The notes below the pieces were generated by a model. That model was not told where the DNA came from, made no database searches, and saw only the letters and a program-made list of their open reading frames with translations. Below, one piece after another: positions 1 to 7,251 of a stretch of DNA of 22,125 nucleotides; position 1 is the stretch's first letter; each line of letters starts with the position of its first letter. The stretch spans positions 1 through 22,125 of the forward strand of contig DVMB01000048.1 of the NCBI GenBank assembly GCA_018715225.1. The letters run 5' to 3'. The position numbers and the translations under genes are program-made. The DNA comes from Candidatus Onthoplasma faecigallinarum. GTDB taxonomy: Bacteria > Bacillota > Clostridia > Christensenellales > UBA1242.

Positions 1-647
1 TAATTTTTCCTTTTTATAAATTCGGCTACCGTCAAAATGACTTTGTCGTCTGGGGAAATGTGCAATTCTTCTTTCAAGCGAGATTTGTCAAATGGGGAAT
101 TATCATATTTATCGATGTCAAGACCTATGCCGTGAATGAGGTATTTGTATTTTACTTTCCAATCTTTTATGGCCGAATAGTCTTCATTTGACATTGTGAT
201 CAAAACATCTGTGTATTTAGAGAGAAATTTTTCGGCAGTTTTGAAAATGAAGTTTTTTATCTTGTTGTTGCCCTTGAAGAAGAAAAATCCGTGTGCCGTG
301 TAGATCACGGGAATGTGAAATTTGTGTCCAATTAATCTTCCCATCATACCACCGACGGGCTGTTGACAATAAATTAGATCATAATGATTTTGTCGTTGAT
401 ATTTTTTTAAGTCATTGTAGGCTTTGAGGTTGCGAAAACGAAATGGCGAGCGGGCAAAGTTGATTTCATACATGTTTAGATGATATTTGTCTTTCAGTTC
501 ATCAAACCAAAATCCAGTCTTGGCACAAAAACAATCAACCTGTGCACCCATGCCTATAAGATCGGTTATGTGCGGTATCAAAAATTGCCATATCATATTG
601 TCGGTAGTGGCAATCAGCATAATTTTTTTGTCTAAAAAATTTATCAT
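1..647 (-). CDS. GT4-family glycosyltransferase, N-terminal half (runs off window start)
   Basis: Translation from the ATG at 647 begins MINFLDKKIMLIATTDNMIW and stays open to base 1 (215 codons plus two bases). It shows the N-terminal Rossmann domain of a GT4 (GT-B fold) enzyme of the EpsD/CapM type: a short beta strand, then a YTAHGFFFFKG motif, a TMSNEDY motif, HGIG, and the start of the donor domain (VILTVAEFIKRKN). These cytoplasmic enzymes move a sugar from a nucleotide donor to a lipid-linked glycan. It is the third gene of a minus-strand run after the sugar transferase and Wzy-like polymerase, 40 bases below the latter. There is no Shine-Dalgarno; a TATACT box (656-661) sits just before the ATG. 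The missing C-terminal half matches the fragment at 21642-22125, in frame, if the window is circular. An internal ATG at 620 is an alternative start. Confidence 0.85.
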   Translation of the reverse strand, partial: MINFLDKKIMLIATTDNMIWQFLIPHITDLIGMGAQVDCFCAKTGFWFDELKDKYHLNMYEINFARSPFRFRNLKAYNDLKKYQRQNHYDLIYCQQPVGGMMGRLIGHKFHIPVIYTAHGFFFFKGNNKIKNFIFKTAEKFLSKYTDVLITMSNEDYSAIKDWKVKYKYLIHGIGLDIDKYDNSPFDKSRLKEELHISPDDKVILTVAEFIKRKN

Positions 648-687
648 ATAAAAATAGTATAATATTTGGCACGAATTGTAAACCAAT

Positions 688-1947
688 TTATGAGAAAAGA
701 ATCATATCTTCTACCATCAATAGCAACAAGATGACTATTACTGGCACCAACATGGCATTATTGAACTTTTCGATTTTTAAAATTTGTTTGATTAAATAAC
801 CTATAGTAAAACCTAACAAAACTAAACCCACGATTCCCAGTTGATAGAATAACGAAATGAATGTGTTATGAGCTCCCAATATTTGAATAGGTAAGCAACC
901 TAGCCCTTTTCCAAAGAAGAATATAGTCGGGTGATAGAAAATTTCTTTCAAATATTCTACCCACAAATCAAATCTATCGGTAGTGATCATGTTCATAAAA
1001 TCTCTAAAACTATTACATTCTGTGATTCTACCAAAAAATCTTTCAATTACAATATTTACAACATCATTTGCGACAAAGCAGAAGATGATTGTACATAAAA
1101 GTATAATTCCTGTCGTAATTAAAGTGATCTTTTTGTTTATTTTTAAGCCTTTTATAAATATGGCGATCAATATGACGAGCAATAACAGAATAAAGGTTTT
1201 TGAAAAGGTCAATAGTCCTATCAAGGTTATTAGACAGAATAAAACAATATTAAATATACTTTTCTTTTCGGTTATAAGGAAAAATGTGAGAATGGACAAA
1301 GCAATTTCACACAGGATAGCGAGCGTATTAGGGTGCGTGAACAGGGCGGAAAATCTAACTAAATTTGTGGTTAAATAAAACGGAGTGATAAAACTTTGTA
1401 AATACGGAGAAACGAAATAAAGACAACTCAATATGGAAGCAATGATGATTGATACACACAACAATTTTATGTTGTAGTGGAAATTGAAGATTTCTTTTTT
1501 CCTCACATATAGGTTCAATCCTAAGATAATAAATATGAAGATAGCGATGTTCAAAAATGTGGTTATATTTACATTTTGGAAATGTATGAGAGAGTATAGA
1601 ATCAAAATTATAGATAAAATCAATAGAACAAAGTTAGGTTTAGTCTTGTCCTTAAAAATTATTACAGCATACGCCTTTATTATGTAAACTAATATACAGC
1701 AAAAATATAGAATTATACCGATGTCTCCGCCAAGCAGACAAAACGGAATATAACAAATGATATACGAAAAGCCACATTTTAGAGAATCTATTAAAATCAA
1801 TATCATCAATAAAGACAGGCTAATATATGCGACTTGCGAATAGAAGCAATTTATAATAAGCAGACAAAAAAATATAAAACAATGAAAATACAACCTGTTT
1901 TTTAAATAAAATTCTTTAAAAGTGAATTTTTTGACTGAATTGTCCAT
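688..1947 (-). CDS. Wzy/O-antigen-ligase-like membrane protein (polysaccharide polymerase)
   Basis: A 419-residue, very hydrophobic protein with roughly ten to twelve membrane segments and almost no soluble domain. Late in the chain it has a glycine-rich GKGLG stretch followed by GAHNTFISLFYQLGIVGL; the HN-F...GI-GL pattern is typical of Wzy polymerases and WaaL-type ligases. Such proteins join lipid-linked repeat units on the outer face of the membrane. The gene starts one base after the stop of the sugar-transferase gene and precedes the GT4 gene, so the three are surely co-transcribed. Family members are poorly conserved, so polymerase versus ligase cannot be settled from sequence. No Wzx flippase gene is in view. 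The only exporter seen is the ABC system at 20041-21619. Confidence 0.8.
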   Translation of the reverse strand: MDNSVKKFTFKEFYLKNRLYFHCFIFFCLLIINCFYSQVAYISLSLLMILILIDSLKCGFSYIICYIPFCLLGGDIGIILYFCCILVYIIKAYAVIIFKDKTKPNFVLLILSIILILYSLIHFQNVNITTFLNIAIFIFIILGLNLYVRKKEIFNFHYNIKLLCVSIIIASILSCLYFVSPYLQSFITPFYLTTNLVRFSALFTHPNTLAILCEIALSILTFFLITEKKSIFNIVLFCLITLIGLLTFSKTFILLLLVILIAIFIKGLKINKKITLITTGIILLCTIIFCFVANDVVNIVIERFFGRITECNSFRDFMNMITTDRFDLWVEYLKEIFYHPTIFFFGKGLGCLPIQILGAHNTFISLFYQLGIVGLVLLGFTIGYLIKQILKIEKFNNAMLVPVIVILLLLMVEDMILFS

Positions 1948-1948
1948 A

Positions 1949-2773
1949 TTAATTGTCTTCGTAATATGAAGTTATCTCATGCATTTCGACTATTGGTAAA
2001 TTTTGTTTGGTCTTTGACTTATTCTGTGCGTTATGTATGATTTGATTGGCAAGTTTAATTCCTTGAGCGTATTCTTCTTGTGATATTTTACCAGTTTTTA
2101 TTAGGTAATCAGCATAATAATATTCTCTATACGAAGTGTTTGAATTTCCGCATCTACCTTTTGGGGTAAACATTATAAATATAGTCTTGATCAAAATTTT
2201 GAGGTCGTTAAAGAAGGTAACATTATCCACATATTCTAAGTCTTTTTCAAAAATTTCTTCCCAACTAGATTTGCTCCTGCCACCAGTAACTTGCGACAAT
2301 CCAGATAGTCCTGGGCGAATAGAATAGGCACGCATCACTTTTTCGTCATAAAATACCATGTCTTTTATAAGTCTTGGTCTAGGACCGATGATGCTCATAT
2401 CTCCTTTAATTATATTTATCAGCTGGGGTAGTTCGTCCAAATTCATCTTCCTAAGGAAAGCCCCAAATTTTGTCAGGCGTTTTTCGTCTGGGAGCAATTC
2501 ACCTTTTTCGTTGAGAGCGTTTGTCATACTGCGGAATTTATACAATTTGAATGGCACTCCGTTTTTGCCTGGGCGGTATTGTGAAAACACAATATTTTTT
2601 TTCAAAGTGCATTTCAACACAATAGCGATGATCAAAAATATTGGCGATAATACTATCAGTGCGAACAAAGAAAGAGACACATCTAAAAATCTTTTGATGT
2701 AACGCTCGTATATAGAAAGGCGTGGTTTTTTGTTTTTGACCATGTCCTTTTGCTTTGTCTCTTTAGTTTTCAT
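1949..2773 (-). CDS. Polyprenyl-phosphate sugar-1-phosphate transferase (WbaP/PglC-type)
   Basis: Bacterial sugar transferase (PF02397 type), 274 residues from the chosen start. One N-terminal membrane segment (FLDVSLSLFALIVLSPIFLI) is followed by the catalytic core: YRPGKNG, LYKFRSM, the Asp-Glu catalytic dyad in MNLDELPQLINIIKGDMS, IGPRPRL, and RPGLSGLSQVTGGR. It moves a sugar phosphate from a UDP-sugar to undecaprenyl phosphate, the first step of the repeat unit. The last 55 or so residues, after the usual end near PKGRCG, are an extension not needed in PglC. I chose ATG at 2773 (MKTKETK) because the longer ATG at 2794 lies inside a strong promoter (-10 at 2785-2790). ATG at 2743 is another option. 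No start has a Shine-Dalgarno. First gene of the three-gene minus operon. Confidence 0.88.
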   Translation of the reverse strand: MKTKETKQKDMVKNKKPRLSIYERYIKRFLDVSLSLFALIVLSPIFLIIAIVLKCTLKKNIVFSQYRPGKNGVPFKLYKFRSMTNALNEKGELLPDEKRLTKFGAFLRKMNLDELPQLINIIKGDMSIIGPRPRLIKDMVFYDEKVMRAYSIRPGLSGLSQVTGGRSKSSWEEIFEKDLEYVDNVTFFNDLKILIKTIFIMFTPKGRCGNSNTSYREYYYADYLIKTGKISQEEYAQGIKLANQIIHNAQNKSKTKQNLPIVEMHEITSYYEDN

Positions 2774-2784
2774 AATGTAGATAG

Positions 2785-2813
2785 ATAATATCATAAAAAT
2801 TGTTATTTATCAA
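2785..2813 (-). promoter_or_regulatory. Promoter of the sugar-transferase operon
   Basis: On the minus strand TTGATA (2808-2813), a 17-bp spacer and TATTAT (2785-2790). The predicted start, about seven bases downstream near 2778, leaves only about five bases before the ATG at 2773, so the message would be nearly leaderless. Confidence 0.65.
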
Positions 2814-2837
2814 GGAAATTTGTCAAAACCTGCTTTT

Positions 2838-3209
2838 TTAGGTCGAAATGAGGTAAAATCTTTCAAATTCGTTGAATGAAAGTGCGTCGATTTTTTCTTT
2901 TAGTAAGGTTTTGCAGGTGGAAAACTGACTTTGCAAGATAGTAACGAGCGATCTTAGGTCAATCTGCGGAGATAAATTGTCGTGGTTATTATAACGAAAT
3001 TCCTTTTTTAGTAATGCTAAAGATTGATCTAGCATATTCAATTTAAAAAAGATTTTATCGTACACTTTCACTAGATTTTCATATTCAACACTAATATCAT
3101 TTATAACCGAATGATTGTTTTTTATAGAATTCAAATAATTTACAATATTTATCAAGTGGATATACTCTTGTATCAACATTAATTTAAAATTGTTATTTAC
3201 CTTCTTCAT
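2838..3209 (-). CDS. Small unknown protein, mostly helical
   Basis: A 123-residue ORF (MKKVNNNFKLMLIQEYIHLI to YLIST) on the same strand as, and 64 bases upstream of, the sugar-transferase gene. I do not recognise a family. It has no membrane segment, signal peptide or cysteine-rich motif. Leucine/isoleucine spacing suggests a helical bundle, for example LDQSLALLKKEF and LVTILQSQFSTCKTLLKEKI. There is no Shine-Dalgarno before the ATG; a TATTAT box lies 12 bases upstream, resembling the other short-leader starts on this strand. The polysaccharide operon has its own promoter, so this gene may be separately transcribed. It could be a regulator or accessory factor for the cluster, but that is only position-based. 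Confidence 0.6.
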   Translation of the reverse strand: MKKVNNNFKLMLIQEYIHLINIVNYLNSIKNNHSVINDISVEYENLVKVYDKIFFKLNMLDQSLALLKKEFRYNNHDNLSPQIDLRSLVTILQSQFSTCKTLLKEKIDALSFNEFERFYLIST

Positions 3210-3390
3210 AAAAATAATTTTATAATATTTTTCTTAAGTGGCATGATGTGTATTTTGTAAAGTTGTCGCATATTTTGATAATATAGACATAAATTTGACG
3301 ATATTTTAGGTCATAAGTTACTAAAAAATGGAAAAACTAAAAAAATCTTTCGACAAAATTATTAAAAAAATCGTTATTCCTCATAAATGA

Positions 3391-3419
3391 TTGACTAAAT
3401 TCCAACCTTATGCTAATAT
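3391..3419 (+). promoter_or_regulatory. Promoter of the Galf-transferase/acyltransferase operon
   Basis: TTGACT (3391-3396), a 17-bp spacer, then TAATAT (3414-3419) preceded by TGC as an extended -10. This gives a leader of about 80 bases before the AGGAG (3496-3500) and the ATG at 3506. Confidence 0.65.
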
Positions 3420-3505
3420 CAATACAATGAATTAAAAGCAAACAATAATGCCACATATTTTGTTTGGTTTATTGAAATTTGCTTTATCATATTTTAGGAG
3501 TTTTT

Positions 3506-5335
3506 ATGTTAGTTAATGTACAAGACGTAGTTTTTCCAAAGCCAAATATATGCGACGTGGAGGAAATGTATTACAGAAAGATAGGTATCCCTTCTTCAAA
3601 TGAAATCTATAGAGATAAAATAGTGTTTAAAAATCGCCAACGCATCAACTTTGATACGTATTTTAATTGTTTTTCTTTAGAAAAATGGTTTAAATATACT
3701 TTTGCAAATACAAATATTTCATTAAAATTAGTAGCCAGTGGCAATTTTAATGTATCTTTGCTGCATATGTTTATGAACAACGGGAATTTGGTAATAAAAA
3801 ACGTAGGAGAATATAACATATCTTCTAAAGATCAAAAAGAATTTTTCTTTGAATATCAAACAGAAAATCCATTTGGTTGTTTGGCATTTGACTTAGTAGC
3901 AAACGAAGGGGATAGTGTATTATATTCCGCTAGTTATGTCAGTGATGTGAACGAAAAATTGAATGATGTAAAATTGGGAATAGGGATTTGCACCTTTAAG
4001 CGTGAAGAATATATAAAAAATAACATAAACAACATAAAAACATATATTTTGAATAATCAAAACAGTGATTTAAGGGATAATTTGGAGATTTTTATTTCGG
4101 ACAATGCTCAATCACTCAATGAAGAAGAACTAAAAAACAACCATGTACATATTTTCAAAAACAAAAATACTGGTGGCTCGGGCGGGTTCACCAGATGTAT
4201 GATAGAATCAATCAACTACAACAGAAAGGAAAGAGATAAACTGACTCACTTGATTTTGATGGACGATGACGTCATATTTGATCCTTCATCTATAGAGAGA
4301 ATTTATCGTTTTTTGACACTGATAAAGCCAGAGTATGCAGATGCATTTATTGGCGGGGCGATGTTTAGAATGGATCATCAATATATTCAGTTTGCTAGTG
4401 GGGAATATTATCATGCTGAACGTATTGGTAACCCTATAGAAACTTATAACAATAATAGGAATTTGCTCGATGTGCGACAGATCGTAGAAAACGAAATTAT
4501 CACAAATGCGAATCATCAGGCATGGTGGTGTTGTAGTATTCCAATGGAATTTATAAGAATGGACAATCTATCTATGCCGTTCTTTATAAAATATGATGAC
4601 ATAGACTTCAGTATCAGGAACATGAAGACACTTGTCTTGCTAAACGGGGTGAATGTTTGGCATGAATCTTTTGAAATGAAATATTCCGCTCAAAATGAAT
4701 ATTATACATTTAGAAATTATTTGATATGCTCGGCTGTAAATAATAAGCCGTTTACTAAAAAAGATGCACTATTCTTGTTAAAAAATAATTTTCATCATTA
4801 TATTTGCAATTATAAATATTGGGAAATTGAACATTTTTGCAATGCTTTTAATGATTTTTTAGGTGGAGTAGATAAATTCAAAAAGATAGATTTGGAACAA
4901 TTCCACAAAAGTATTTTACCAAAAGGTTACAAGATGGTAGATGTGAGCGAATTGCCTGTCAAGTTTAGCGAAGACAAATATTATCAGGATATAAACTATT
5001 TTCCAAATTGGTCAAAATTGAAAAAAAATTTTCAAAAATTTACAATCAATGGACTATTACTGCCAGCGAAAGGTTTTTCTGTTTTGGGCATGTGGGGAGG
5101 CGGTTATGAACAGACCTACCGCAAGAAATTCTTGATACGATATGAGATCAATACTAAAAAAGGTTTTATTTTAAAGAGGAATAGAAAATTGGCAATCAAA
5201 ATGCTTTTCCTTTACAACAAGACAAAGAAAAAGATCAAAAAATATTTTGACAAAGCTTACAAAGAATTTCAATCTCGTTGGAGGGAATTGATAACTATTG
5301 AGAATTGGAACAATTATCTAGATTTAAAAAAGTAG
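3506..5335 (+). CDS. GlfT2-like galactofuranosyltransferase (GT2)
   Basis: A 609-residue cytoplasmic glycosyltransferase. I start at 3506 (MLVNVQDVVF) because AGGAG lies five bases upstream; a longer ORF from 3479 has no such site. Residues 1-150 are a beta-rich N-terminal domain as in GlfT2, followed by a GT-A domain: GIGICTFKRE (from 158), KNKNTGGSGGF (218-228), the metal-binding DDD at 253-255, AWWCCSIP (339-346), KYDDIDFSIRN with a DD pair at 364-365, and WHE with His386. These match the order and spacing of the DDD, WW, DD and metal-binding His of mycobacterial GlfT2, which adds galactofuranose from UDP-Galf. A basic C-terminal tail follows. The next gene starts eight bases after the stop, so they form an operon. 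No glf (UDP-galactopyranose mutase) gene is in the window, so donor identity is inferred from family. Confidence 0.87.
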   Translation: MLVNVQDVVFPKPNICDVEEMYYRKIGIPSSNEIYRDKIVFKNRQRINFDTYFNCFSLEKWFKYTFANTNISLKLVASGNFNVSLLHMFMNNGNLVIKNVGEYNISSKDQKEFFFEYQTENPFGCLAFDLVANEGDSVLYSASYVSDVNEKLNDVKLGIGICTFKREEYIKNNINNIKTYILNNQNSDLRDNLEIFISDNAQSLNEEELKNNHVHIFKNKNTGGSGGFTRCMIESINYNRKERDKLTHLILMDDDVIFDPSSIERIYRFLTLIKPEYADAFIGGAMFRMDHQYIQFASGEYYHAERIGNPIETYNNNRNLLDVRQIVENEIITNANHQAWWCCSIPMEFIRMDNLSMPFFIKYDDIDFSIRNMKTLVLLNGVNVWHESFEMKYSAQNEYYTFRNYLICSAVNNKPFTKKDALFLLKNNFHHYICNYKYWEIEHFCNAFNDFLGGVDKFKKIDLEQFHKSILPKGYKMVDVSELPVKFSEDKYYQDINYFPNWSKLKKNFQKFTINGLLLPAKGFSVLGMWGGGYEQTYRKKFLIRYEINTKKGFILKRNRKLAIKMLFLYNKTKKKIKKYFDKAYKEFQSRWRELITIENWNNYLDLKK

Positions 5336-5343
5336 GATAAAAG

Positions 5344-7158
5344 ATGAAATTTGTTAGTTTAGGCTCGTGTATAGCAGGAGATTGCGTAGTAAAGAATTTA
5401 AATCGTGGATGGAGAACTAAAAATTATGTATCATATTCTCCTATTGCAATTTTGCTGGGTGAAATTAACGATGTGGATATACCAGAAGAAATTTTGACAA
5501 ATGAAACGCCAGCCCAAAGAGAAAGAATTAGAAATGATTTTAGCGGTCATATTTTTGATAAAATTCGAGAAGAAAATGCTGACTATATTATAGTGGATTT
5601 GTCAGATTTTCGTATTGCCTATAGGATTGTTGAATTTGAGAACGGTAAAAAAATTTTTGTAACCAATAGATCTCTGACTGATGAAACAAGTACAAAACTA
5701 AATAAATTTTTAGAAAATAAATTCAACTGCAATATAAAAAGCGAAAGTTTAATTTCATTTAGTAATATTAGTGATGAAGAATTAAACGAGTATATATCAA
5801 AATATATAAATGTCCTGTTTGAGCATTTTGGTAAAGACAAAATAATTTTCTTCAAACCAAAATTGGCAAACCAATATATTGATGGTGACAAGATAGAATT
5901 CACGCCTAATTTTAGAATCGCAGGTAATACCAATGTTATGATTGATAGAATTTATAATATTGCCAAAAATTATATAACATATATTGATGCACCTAAACAA
6001 GTGATCGGAGATAAAACTTGCATTTCACCCTTTGAATTTCATTTTTCTACTCCGTATTATAATTATCTAGCGGACTGTTTCAATGATATTTTGGTCAAAC
6101 AGCACTTTGACGCAGAATATATGTCCGCTCGCTTGCTTCAATGCAATATTGAAACTCATAGATTGTACAATACAGTGTTTTGCAATCAAATTCTAGATAG
6201 GATAAAAACAAAACTAGACAAGGAAATTGTTTTAATTGCCAAGACGAAGCAATTTGCTGAAATGTTAAAAGAACGATATAACAAAGAAATTTTCTCATAC
6301 ATTGAATATAATGAAAATAGTGATATTCACCAAATTAGAACTGAGATTGTAAAAACAAAACAAGAAAATGATAATTTGATTTTTGTTTTGCCCGAAATTT
6401 ATAATCATGGAGATAATGACGGGATACATAGAATATTTTTTGATTTAATATGTCAACGCAATACTGATTATATAATTCCAATCTTAAAAGAGACGAAATT
6501 AGTCAATTTTGAAGGTGAGTATGAAGACATTTACAACAATCATTTCATTGTTAAGACCGCAAATACAATAATTTTTGAAGGGCAAGCTAACAAATTGTAT
6601 ATTGATGTAGATTCTAAAGTTAAGTATTTATTATTGAGATATGGGGCATATTTTTTAATAGGTAAATCTTGCAAGCTTGGTCAGGTAATGTGTGCGACAT
6701 TAAGTGAAGGATATTTTGTCATCAATGATAAATGTACAGCATCTGGTCCAGGAGAATTTGTATGTGGAATATTTGCAAAAGTGGTTATAGGTTATGATGT
6801 TATGTTTTCTATGTATGAATTTGTGCACTGTGGGGATAGTCATCCAATATTTCAAAAGAAAGAGAATGGCAAGTATGAAATTATAAATGTATCTCAAAAA
6901 AATCGAATAATTATAGGAAATCATGTTTGGGTTGCTTATAGGTGTCATATTTTACAGGGAGCAGATATAGGAGACGGCAGTATAGTGGGGGCGAATACAT
7001 TTGTAAATAAAAAATTTCCTAACAATGTGATTGTGGCAGGTAATCCAGCAAAAATCGTTAAAAAGGATATCGCATGGGCAAGGTCAAATACTTGCTATAT
7101 GTTAGAACAAGATAAAGATGTATTTGTAAATTATGCCAATGAGACGATAGAAGATTAA
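5344..7158 (+). CDS. DUF6270-like / hexapeptide O-acyltransferase fusion
   Basis: A 604-residue two-domain protein. Residues 1-270 begin MKFVSLGSCIAGD, the GSC start typical of DUF6270/SGNH-like proteins near polysaccharide genes, with YIIVDLSDFR and a FEFHFSTPYYNYL region. The middle (270-400) has no clear signature. The C-terminus (about 400-576) is a left-handed beta-helix acyltransferase of the WbbJ type: GKSCKLGQ, the candidate catalytic His500 in CGDSHPI, IIIGNHVWVAYRCHILQGA, and the closing NNVIVAGNPAKIVKKDI. It probably adds or positions an acetyl or other acyl group on the glycan. The start is set by AGGA at 5334-5337, overlapping the stop of the upstream transferase gene. The gene ends before a terminator shared with the convergent gene. 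The acyl donor and the acceptor sugar cannot be read from sequence. Confidence 0.82.
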   Translation: MKFVSLGSCIAGDCVVKNLNRGWRTKNYVSYSPIAILLGEINDVDIPEEILTNETPAQRERIRNDFSGHIFDKIREENADYIIVDLSDFRIAYRIVEFENGKKIFVTNRSLTDETSTKLNKFLENKFNCNIKSESLISFSNISDEELNEYISKYINVLFEHFGKDKIIFFKPKLANQYIDGDKIEFTPNFRIAGNTNVMIDRIYNIAKNYITYIDAPKQVIGDKTCISPFEFHFSTPYYNYLADCFNDILVKQHFDAEYMSARLLQCNIETHRLYNTVFCNQILDRIKTKLDKEIVLIAKTKQFAEMLKERYNKEIFSYIEYNENSDIHQIRTEIVKTKQENDNLIFVLPEIYNHGDNDGIHRIFFDLICQRNTDYIIPILKETKLVNFEGEYEDIYNNHFIVKTANTIIFEGQANKLYIDVDSKVKYLLLRYGAYFLIGKSCKLGQVMCATLSEGYFVINDKCTASGPGEFVCGIFAKVVIGYDVMFSMYEFVHCGDSHPIFQKKENGKYEIINVSQKNRIIIGNHVWVAYRCHILQGADIGDGSIVGANTFVNKKFPNNVIVAGNPAKIVKKDIAWARSNTCYMLEQDKDVFVNYANETIED

Positions 7159-7190
7159 AAGGAAGATGTCGAGTATTTTAAATAATAATA

Positions 7191-7229
7191 AAAAAAGATA
7201 GTGAGATTGAGATCTGTGCTATCTTTTTT
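7191..7229. terminator. Bidirectional terminator between convergent genes
   Basis: Perfect 11-bp inverted repeat AAAAAAGATAG (7191-7201) / CTATCTTTTTT (7219-7229) around a 17-base loop. A/T tails on both sides let it serve the operon ending at 7158 and the opposite-strand gene ending at 7252. Confidence 0.8.
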
Positions 7230-7251
7230 CTATTGTATTTTGGGTCTTTTT

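Noticed and set aside
3479..3505. Longer N-terminus for the Galf transferase
   Set aside because: The AGGAG lies inside it and serves ATG 3506; the extra residues are not family-like. The same reasoning removed extensions at 10812, 18629 and 20026.
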